From: Chitinophagaceae bacterium | GTDB taxonomy: Bacteria > Bacteroidota > Bacteroidia > Chitinophagales > Chitinophagaceae | Length of the DNA: 53,093 nt | NCBI GenBank assembly: GCA_025934485.1 | Contig: JAICXX010000025.1 | Span: forward strand, 1 to 53,093 | Reading direction: 5' to 3' | Shown here: in pieces, positions 31,116 through 37,453 of the stretch | How positions within the stretch are numbered: position 1 is the stretch's first letter | How the letters are laid out: each line of letters starts with the position of its first letter | Made by a program: the position numbers and the translations under genes | The notes under the pieces: generated by a model | Seen by the model: only the letters and a program-made list of their open reading frames with translations | Databases searched by the model: none | Told to the model about the DNA's origin: nothing

Positions 31116-31469
31116 CTATTGTTCTGTGAGTTTAAAAATCTTATTCATCAGCCGCCATTTTTCGCCTTCGCGTCCGCCCGGTATCGCTTTTTGGTATTTC
31201 CACATCAGCTCTTCCCAGCGTTGGACGGCGGGGTTGGCGCTGTCCATGGCTGCTTTTTTTTCGAAGTCGAAGGAGTCATCTGTCTCCATGATCATGAACA
31301 GACGGTCTTCGAGCCGGTAGATCTCCATTTCGGTTATGCCGCTTTCGAGGATACTTTGTTTGATCTCGGGCCAGATGGCTTTGTGCCAGTGTTCGTATTC
31401 GGCGATGAGCTTTTCGTCATTGTTCAGGTCGAGGGCCAGACAGTATCGTGTTCTATTCATTCGGCTCAT
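31116..31469 (-). CDS. L-rhamnose mutarotase family protein (probable L-fucose mutarotase)
   Basis: The 117-residue protein belongs to the DUF718/RhaM family: YCLALDLNNDEKLIAEYEHW with HKAIWPEI, then GITEMEIYRLEDRLFMIMET and NPAVQRWEELMWKYQ. These dimeric enzymes interconvert the anomers of L-rhamnose or L-fucose. Because it sits with the fucose permease and L-fucose dehydrogenase, L-fucose is the more likely substrate; rhamnose cannot be excluded since the window is rich in rhamnosidases. The start at 31469 overlaps the permease stop (ATGA); a second in-frame ATG is at 31460. Confidence 0.9.
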   Translation of the reverse strand: MSRMNRTRYCLALDLNNDEKLIAEYEHWHKAIWPEIKQSILESGITEMEIYRLEDRLFMIMETDDSFDFEKKAAMDSANPAVQRWEELMWKYQKAIPGGREGEKWRLMNKIFKLTEQ

Positions 31470-32740
31470 GCGATTGCAGCTTGGGTTTTATTTATCGGTT
31501 TGATCTTGTATCCTTTGATCCCAAAGTAAACGATGAAGAGAAAGCCGATGAGAGGCATTATATAAGCATTTTGCATATTGCCGGTCTTGTCGGAGATGAT
31601 GCCCATGAGCACCGGTGTAAAGGCGCCGCCAATGATCGCCATGACGAGAAAGGAAGCCGCCAGCTTAGTCTCTTCGCCGAGGTCTTTGACGCCGAGTGCA
31701 AAGATCGTCGGGAACATGATGGACATGAAGAAGGGGGTCAGCATCAGCGTGTATACGGCAATCCGGCCGTGTGTCAGCAGCGCGACAGTGACCAGGCCGA
31801 CATTGATTACCGCATATATTGTCAGGAGGCGGGCAGGTTTTATGAAGCGCATCAGATAGGTGCCGAGAAAACGGCCGGCCATAAAGCCGATCATCGCGTA
31901 AGTCTGCAATAAACCGGCCTCTTTTTCGGGAATGGCGGCTGCCTGCTTCGCAAACCGGATGAAGAAGCCGAGGATGCCTGCCTGTGCGCCAACATAGAAG
32001 AATTCGCCGATGGCCGCCCAGCGGACATGCGAAAAACGCAAGATGCTGAGGGAGAACTTTGTCGTGCTGTGCGCACCTTCCGTAGTTTCCGTAACCTCGG
32101 GAAGCTTTATCCGCATGAACAAGATCGCGAGCAGCACGAGGACAATGGCGATCACGAGATAGGGAGGCTTGAGCGAACTGGCTTCGTGGGCAAGATAGGC
32201 ATTAAGCTGGCCGTTAGCTTTCATCGTATTCAGCTCTGCCTGGGTATGTTCTACACCCGACAATATGAAATTCGTACCAACTAACGGCGCGACGACGGCG
32301 CCGAGACCATTAAAAGATTGCGCCAGGTTCAACCGCTGTTCGGATGTTTCGGGTTTCCCGAGGATCGTTGCATATGGATTGGCCATGGTCTCGAGAAAAG
32401 CTGCGCCGCTGGCAGCGATGAAGATGGCCAGCAGGAAGAGGGGGAAAGTGCGGCTATCGGCCGCCGGCAAAAAGAGCAGCGCTCCAACGGCGAAGAGGAA
32501 GAGGCCGAAAATGATGCCTTTTTTATAGCCGAACTTATGGCTGAACAGACCGGCTGGGATGGCGGCGACGAAATAGGCCAGATAAAGGGCCAGGTCGGTA
32601 AGTGAGGATTGGGTGTCGGACAGGTGGCATACCTTCTTCAATTGGGGTATCAGAATACCATTGATATTATGCAGGAAAGCCCACATAAAGAAGAGTGTGC
32701 AGATCAGAGCGAATGGGAGTAAATACTTATTTTTTGACAT
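31466..32740 (-). CDS. fucP: L-fucose:H+ symporter (MFS, FucP family)
   Basis: The 424-residue inner-membrane transporter has about 12 predicted helices and FucP family features: FALICTLFFMWAFLHNINGI at the N-terminus, AGLFSHKFGYKKGIIFGLFL, ASGAAFLETMANPYATILG and LAQSFNGLGAVVAPLVG. Relatives import L-fucose and sometimes L-galactose, D-arabinose or glucose/galactose. It is the first gene of the 11-gene operon and has a promoter-like element 43 nt in front of its start, shared with the TraB-like gene. Confidence 0.92.
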   Translation of the reverse strand: MSKNKYLLPFALICTLFFMWAFLHNINGILIPQLKKVCHLSDTQSSLTDLALYLAYFVAAIPAGLFSHKFGYKKGIIFGLFLFAVGALLFLPAADSRTFPLFLLAIFIAASGAAFLETMANPYATILGKPETSEQRLNLAQSFNGLGAVVAPLVGTNFILSGVEHTQAELNTMKANGQLNAYLAHEASSLKPPYLVIAIVLVLLAILFMRIKLPEVTETTEGAHSTTKFSLSILRFSHVRWAAIGEFFYVGAQAGILGFFIRFAKQAAAIPEKEAGLLQTYAMIGFMAGRFLGTYLMRFIKPARLLTIYAVINVGLVTVALLTHGRIAVYTLMLTPFFMSIMFPTIFALGVKDLGEETKLAASFLVMAIIGGAFTPVLMGIISDKTGNMQNAYIMPLIGFLFIVYFGIKGYKIKPINKTQAAIA

Positions 32741-32774
32741 TTAGCAAGCTTTTGGCAATGGCGGTTTAGGAATG

Positions 32775-32806
32775 CCCGAAACTCAAAGAAAAGGCATTTT
32801 GGGCGG
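32775..32806 (-). promoter_or_regulatory. Promoter-like element before fucP, shared with TraB-like gene
   Basis: Read on the minus strand the element runs CCGCCCAAAA, then TTTCTTTGA and GTTTCGG. The same blocks, with one base more between them, occur at 34382-34413. TTTCTTTG is one mismatch from a -7 box and ends 43 nt before the fucP ATG. A 6-bp inverted repeat AATGCC/GGCATT (32771-32798) spans it. The remaining 32741-32852 region shows nothing else clear. Confidence 0.5.
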
Positions 32807-32852
32807 GTTTGGCCGTCGGATGTTATCCGAGTATTAAGTTATTTTAACATAA

Positions 32853-33218
32853 TTATACGCAAATATGGGGAATGTGAGGAATATCTTTTAAAGTTAAAAG
32901 TAAACTCCGCCGACCTTGGTTACCAATAAATATTCTTGAAGGGAGGAATTCGCAGATGATCAACTCATCATCTGATTCCAAAAAAACGACAGTGTATTTT
33001 CTTTTGTAGGGGATGCATTTGTATCCTATGATGGCGCGTTCCGTATCCCTGCAGGGTGCGTACTGTTTTCGTGAATCGGATAGCTTTAAAAAGAAATCAT
33101 ATACGTTGTCAGCGAATTTTTCGGCGGTAGCTACCATGCCTTTCGATTCGATAAACCAAGCTATTTCGGCGATACTATCGGCAACAGACTGCTTGACGAT
33201 TACTTCTCGCTGGCCCAC
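32853..33218 (-). CDS. RelE/ParE-type toxin
   Basis: The 121-residue protein has the RelE/ParE pattern: N-terminal helix hairpin (SVADSIAEIAWFIESKGMVA, TAEKFADNVYDFFLKLSD) and C-terminal beta strands (RAIIGYKCIPYKRKYTVVFL, ELIICEFLPSRIF). Such toxins inhibit gyrase or cleave mRNA at ribosomes, and which applies is not visible. The start codon is GTG at 33218; no ATG is available upstream in frame, and the gene overlaps the antitoxin by 19 nt. The last 20 residues go beyond the usual family end and look untidy, perhaps after a frame change. Confidence 0.8.
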   Translation of the reverse strand: MGQREVIVKQSVADSIAEIAWFIESKGMVATAEKFADNVYDFFLKLSDSRKQYAPCRDTERAIIGYKCIPYKRKYTVVFLESDDELIICEFLPSRIFIGNQGRRSLLLTLKDIPHIPHICV

Positions 33219-33370
33219 TTCATGATCAGCTTTTTAGTGTGCGCCCTTGCTTCCTTAATCGTCAAGGTCTTTTCGGGCCTGGTTTTGAGGGCAGCCTTTT
33301 TTTGGAGGGCTTTGTAGTCTTCGGTGGGCATAACCACATATGATTTATTCTCAATGACAAGAGTAGTCAT
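33200..33370 (-). CDS. Small antitoxin paired with the RelE/ParE toxin
   Basis: This 56-codon frame begins ATG at 33370 (MTTLVIENKSYVVMPTEDYK) and ends KKLIMKWASEK. Length, charge and position directly before and overlapping the toxin gene mark it as the antitoxin. I assign no antitoxin family; the N-terminus suggests a short beta-alpha DNA-binding region as in PhD/YefM-like proteins. It has a perfect -7 box upstream. Confidence 0.75.
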   Translation of the reverse strand: MTTLVIENKSYVVMPTEDYKALQKKAALKTRPEKTLTIKEARAHTKKLIMKWASEK

Positions 33371-33386
33371 GTTTCGTCGATTTTTT

Positions 33387-33394
33387 CAAATTTA
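33387..33394 (-). promoter_or_regulatory. -7 box of the toxin-antitoxin operon
   Basis: On the minus strand TAAATTTG is a perfect TAnnTTTG match ending 16 nt before the antitoxin ATG at 33370. The only nearby TTG is too close to act as a standard -33 element. Confidence 0.45.
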
Positions 33395-33457
33395 CAAAAT
33401 TTTCGGCAAGCGGGGGCGTGAATTACCAGCATACTTGATGCGGCAAGCCGTTTATCT

Positions 33458-34348
33458 TCATAGGGTTACGGGTGTAAGGGTATAGCCGTCGGTAGCCAGG
33501 GCTTTGAAGACCGAGGTAGGGTCGTAGGCGAGTTCGGAGACGTCGAGGACGATAAGGGTAGGTGTCCGGGTGATCTGCTTTTCGATCCGCGAGGTGAGGA
33601 GGGCGCAGCGGGAGGTTTCCTGCTCGGGGAATTTGTAGCGGATGCCGTAGTAATCGTCGTGGGCGACGGCCGATCTAAGGGCGGCGAGGTCGCCGGCTTT
33701 ATAGGCGGCGGCTTTTTTGTTGATGGCGTCCGTGACATTTTCGGGGTGCTCGAGAAGATAAGCGATGGTTTTATCCCAGAAAGCCTTGGGATAATGGTGA
33801 TACATCTCGAAGAACTCCTCCATCCCGAGCAATTCGGTGACCGGCAGGCCCAGCCTGCGGGCTGTGTCACGTATGACATCTTCCAGGCGGATGACACGGG
33901 AAAGATCGCACGTGATGCAGGAGGTCTCCAGCTTCACTTTCACGAAAAAGATATTGTGTTGGTTGAGAAACCCTTCGCTGAGTCCGATCTCCTGGGCCTT
34001 TTCTTTGAGACTCTGATAGACAAAGGGGGAGAGCATTTGTTTGGCTGTATAGTCGCTGCCGATAGCCAGCGAGGCCGCCAGAAAATCTTTTTCCCTGGAA
34101 CGGTTGGTGGCGGCGGCTTCAAAGGTGATGGATCTCACTTTCGAGAGAACATTGGCGAGCTTTCCGTCAAGAGAGATATGGGTTTCGCAGGTGTTGCTGG
34201 TGTTGATGAAGATATACGACTCCTGCGGCACGTCCTTTCCGTCGATCTTCCAGAGCAGGGAATGCGCGTCGGCAGGCAGGGTCTGTCCACAGAGGTGGGC
34301 AACGAAGAACAAGGGCAGTGTCCAGGCAAATAGTCGTTTCAGATTCAT
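33458..34348 (-). CDS. TraB/GumN-like exported protein, degenerate motif
   Basis: The 296-residue protein has a signal peptide (RLFAWTLPLFFVAHLCGQ) and the TraB/GumN opening SLLWKIDGKDVPQESYIFIN. Family members normally have GTxH after this strand (SYLFGTIH-type); here the residues are INTSN, so the conserved His is lost. Two Cys sit close together in SCITCDLS. The rest follows the family loosely (FFEMYHHYPKAFWDKTIAYL). The family includes proposed metal-dependent proteases, so this copy may be inactive or have a changed role. The longer frame to 34393 is rejected because the signal peptide starts at 34348. Confidence 0.75.
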   Translation of the reverse strand: MNLKRLFAWTLPLFFVAHLCGQTLPADAHSLLWKIDGKDVPQESYIFINTSNTCETHISLDGKLANVLSKVRSITFEAAATNRSREKDFLAASLAIGSDYTAKQMLSPFVYQSLKEKAQEIGLSEGFLNQHNIFFVKVKLETSCITCDLSRVIRLEDVIRDTARRLGLPVTELLGMEEFFEMYHHYPKAFWDKTIAYLLEHPENVTDAINKKAAAYKAGDLAALRSAVAHDDYYGIRYKFPEQETSRCALLTSRIEKQITRTPTLIVLDVSELAYDPTSVFKALATDGYTLTPVTL

Positions 34349-34381
34349 ACGTGAAGCAAACGGCGATGGGCTTCGCCCGCG

Positions 34382-34413
34382 CCGAAACGTCAAAGAAACG
34401 GTTTTTTGGGCGG
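34382..34413 (-). promoter_or_regulatory. Promoter-like element before the TraB-like gene, shared with fucP
   Basis: The minus strand reads CCGCCCAAAA, TTTCTTTGA, CGTTTCGG, matching the element before fucP (32775-32806). The -7-like TTTCTTTG ends 42 nt before ATG 34348, almost the same distance as at fucP. The rest of the 34349-34486 region holds a GGGC-GAA-GCCC stem and no gene. Confidence 0.5.
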
Positions 34414-34486
34414 AAAACCGAAGAAATTACGGCTGGCGGTTCGTTGGGGCCGGCTAGATGTCTGGATGGCTCAGGGCCGAACGACG

Positions 34487-37453
34487 CTATCGGCTTGAGC
34501 CGCAGATCTCGGTTTCGATGATACTCAGGCGAGCCGGGACCTTGCTTGCTTTTGAGCCGGATGGAGGGGCAGGGTCGCCGGGGCCGTCATCGAGCTTTTT
34601 GCCGTTGACCTCTTCGCCGGCGACGGCTTGCTGGTTCGGGGGCGCGGTGAGCTGGATACGCACGGTTTGACCTGTAACCGGCTTGAATTTTAAATGGACA
34701 TAGCCGAGGCTTTTCTCCGTTGTACCTCTCCAGGCTTCCCTGCCGTCAACCAATATCCGCAAGGGGTATGACCTGGTACGGAAGTTATTGAGCTTTAGAA
34801 CGACTTCGTCGATACTGGAGGAATATTGGAGCTTGTATTCGATCCAGGCAGTCGCGAGGTCATCTTCGCTATACCAGCTCGTTGTCTCATTGTCATCGAC
34901 CGTATTGAGGGTGAGGCCGGCGTTGATACCGGCGTTGATGGAAGCCCAGGGCAACATGGTGCGGGAGATGTGATAGGATGGGCCCGGCGGAGTGGGTCCG
35001 CGGTCGAGCGGGGCGGTGAGGCCATTGTCCGGCATCTGCAGGGCGAGACCGTTATCGACGTTGAACCGTTTCGCCTTGAAGGTAAGGGTGGCGGCGGAGA
35101 GCCCTTTGGCGGAAGCCCTGAGCACGATGGTGCCGGCCTTTGTCGTGCTGCGAATAAGCACGCGGTTCACGCCGCATTCCAACGGCAGGTCTTTCGACAG
35201 GATATAGTTATCGGGGCCCTGGGCCATGCCGCCGCGCCATTCTGCGGGACCTTCGAGCTGGAAATGGATCAGCGAGAGATCGGTGGGGCACCGTTCGCCT
35301 TTGGCATCGACGGCTTCGACCGTTACCATCGCAAGGTCCGCACCATCCGCACGGAAGCCATGCGGGGCGTTTTGCAGGGAAAGCCTGATGGCGACGGAGC
35401 GGCCGGCAGTCTTGTGGCTGTCTGAACAGCGTTCGTGACCGGCGCTGTCGTACCCGATGGCGGTGATGGTACCGGGTTGCCAGCTGACGTTCTTAAACGT
35501 ATAGAGGAAGCGGTATTGTTGCTGGCCCCAACCTATCGCGTGACCGTTGACGAAGAGTCGGACCTTTTTTGCGCTGGAGACGACATAGATGTCTTTTGTG
35601 ACGCCGCGTTTGTAGTTCCAGTGACCCAGGATATGGATACGCGGCTTTTCTACATCGACCCAACCATCCCACATGACCTGGTGGGCATAGAACCCGTCTT
35701 TGGGAATGCGGAGGGCGTCGACCTCGCCGCTGCGCCGGTAATTCTCGGCTCCGCGGTAATGGGTATTCGATTCCGAGAAGATGATGTTGACGCCGCCGGC
35801 ACTGACGCGGAGGCCGGTCCCCGGTCGTTCCCGCCAATAGTCATACCACCGGGCCACGTCTTCGATGGCATAGGAATCCTGGTTGTGGTTGTACATGGAA
35901 GCGTCTTCGCCTTTATAGGCAGGGCCATCACCGTCCTTGTGATAGGGCGGAGAGTAGTTGTCCCAATATTTCCGGAGCCCTTCGTCGCGGTTGTACTCCA
36001 TAGCCCACAGCGGTCTGCGTTCGCTTTTGTCGATGTATAACATCTCGCCGCCATATTCCGCGGTGTTGGATGCCAGCATCTCGCGGGCGCCGATGGCACG
36101 GCCGCCATAGGGATCGAACTGGTCGCGGACCCGTTTCATCTCCTTCATATGGTCTTCGCTGATGCCTTTGTTGCCGCATTCGTAGAAGATGATGCTGGGG
36201 CTATTGCGATTGTAGATAATGGCATCGCGCATGAGCTCGACGCGCTGTTGCCAGCGACGGCCTTCCACATCTTTCTCCGCATCACCCGCGGGCATGGCCT
36301 CCATGAGTCCCACGCGGTCGCAGGAAAGGACATCCTGATGCCAGGGGGTGACATGCATCCAGCGGATGAGATTGCCGTTGCTTTCTATAATGAGATGATT
36401 GCTATAATCACTCATCCACGGTGGTACGCTCTGGCCGATGGCGGGCCATTCGTTGGTGGTACGTTGTCCATAGCCATGGATCTGGATGGGGCGATCGTCG
36501 AGCGTAAGCATCCCGTCCGTGAAGGCCGTCTTGCGAAAACCGGTGGTGGTGGTCACCGAGTCGATGATCCTGCCATCCTCTTCCAGCATGGTGGCGACCT
36601 TATAGAGATAACCATAGCCCCAGCTCCAGAAACAAACTCCGGAGAGCTTTGTGCTATCTTTAACCGTGATGGTGTCGCCGGGACCCAGGGTCTGGGGTGG
36701 CGTTTGTATGCGCTTTAGTTCGCGGCCATCGCGGTCGCGGATGCTGACGATATAGCGGAATGTGCGCGCCTGGTCGCTTTCGTTCTCTATCTGCGCTTCG
36801 GCGGTGATAGTGGCTGTTTTTTTCGGGATGTCGATCTCGCGGGCGTAGATATAAATGCCTGTAGTACCAAGCGTGGAGTAAAGTGGCAGGGTTTGATGTA
36901 ACGGGTCCATCACATGGAGCCAGACATTCTTGTTGATGCCGCCGTAGTTGGCGTAGAAATTTTTATCGTTCCATTCGAAGGTGCTCCCCGTGGATTTCTC
37001 GTGATAGTCCCAATGGTTATCGATGCGGGCGGCGAGGACATTGTCGGAGTCGGGTTTCAACCAGGGCGTGATGTCGAAGCCAAAGGCCATGACGCCGTTC
37101 TCGTGGAGACCGAGGTGGTGACCGTTGAGCCAGAAATCGCCGGCCTGGCGGATGCCTTCGAATTCGAGGTAAATCTTTTTGTTGCGGTCGCCGGCAGGGA
37201 GCCTAAAATGTTTGCGGTACCAGGCGATGCCCGTAGTAAGATCCTGGATGGCTTTTTTAAAGGCATCGTCTTCGTTGAAGGCATGTGGCAGCGTGATTGC
37301 CCGCCAGGAGGCGTCGTCGAACGCCGGTGACTCTGCGCCGGTAGTGTCGCCGGTGTACAGCAGCCAGCCGGGATTGAAGTTGTAGGTAATCCTTACGGGT
37401 TGGGCTGTTGCTTTTAGGCTGATGGCGAGGATAAGGACTAAGATCGTTCTCAT
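34487..37453 (-). CDS. GH2 family glycoside hydrolase with DUF4982-type modules
   Basis: The 988-residue exported enzyme (signal peptide RTILVLILAISLKATAQ) has the GH2 order: sugar-binding jelly roll (YLEFEGIRQAGDFWLNGHHL), Ig-like domain, TIM barrel and C-terminal modules (DUF4982-like, then a discoidin-like end with DNETTSWYSEDDLATAWIEY). The barrel has NSPSIIFYECGNKGISEDH where active GH2 enzymes usually read GNE, so the usual acid/base Glu is a Lys. The nucleophile region PLWAMEYNRDEG keeps a Glu. It is probably a beta-galactosidase-like member of the pectin operon, and is its last gene, coupled by ATGA to the preceding gene. Confidence 0.87.
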   Translation of the reverse strand: MRTILVLILAISLKATAQPVRITYNFNPGWLLYTGDTTGAESPAFDDASWRAITLPHAFNEDDAFKKAIQDLTTGIAWYRKHFRLPAGDRNKKIYLEFEGIRQAGDFWLNGHHLGLHENGVMAFGFDITPWLKPDSDNVLAARIDNHWDYHEKSTGSTFEWNDKNFYANYGGINKNVWLHVMDPLHQTLPLYSTLGTTGIYIYAREIDIPKKTATITAEAQIENESDQARTFRYIVSIRDRDGRELKRIQTPPQTLGPGDTITVKDSTKLSGVCFWSWGYGYLYKVATMLEEDGRIIDSVTTTTGFRKTAFTDGMLTLDDRPIQIHGYGQRTTNEWPAIGQSVPPWMSDYSNHLIIESNGNLIRWMHVTPWHQDVLSCDRVGLMEAMPAGDAEKDVEGRRWQQRVELMRDAIIYNRNSPSIIFYECGNKGISEDHMKEMKRVRDQFDPYGGRAIGAREMLASNTAEYGGEMLYIDKSERRPLWAMEYNRDEGLRKYWDNYSPPYHKDGDGPAYKGEDASMYNHNQDSYAIEDVARWYDYWRERPGTGLRVSAGGVNIIFSESNTHYRGAENYRRSGEVDALRIPKDGFYAHQVMWDGWVDVEKPRIHILGHWNYKRGVTKDIYVVSSAKKVRLFVNGHAIGWGQQQYRFLYTFKNVSWQPGTITAIGYDSAGHERCSDSHKTAGRSVAIRLSLQNAPHGFRADGADLAMVTVEAVDAKGERCPTDLSLIHFQLEGPAEWRGGMAQGPDNYILSKDLPLECGVNRVLIRSTTKAGTIVLRASAKGLSAATLTFKAKRFNVDNGLALQMPDNGLTAPLDRGPTPPGPSYHISRTMLPWASINAGINAGLTLNTVDDNETTSWYSEDDLATAWIEYKLQYSSSIDEVVLKLNNFRTRSYPLRILVDGREAWRGTTEKSLGYVHLKFKPVTGQTVRIQLTAPPNQQAVAGEEVNGKKLDDGPGDPAPPSGSKASKVPARLSIIETEICGSSR

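Noticed and set aside
34826..35425. Plus-strand frame of 199 codons opposite the GH2 gene
   Set aside because: It is a shadow of the GH2/DUF4982 coding sequence with no start signal or domain.
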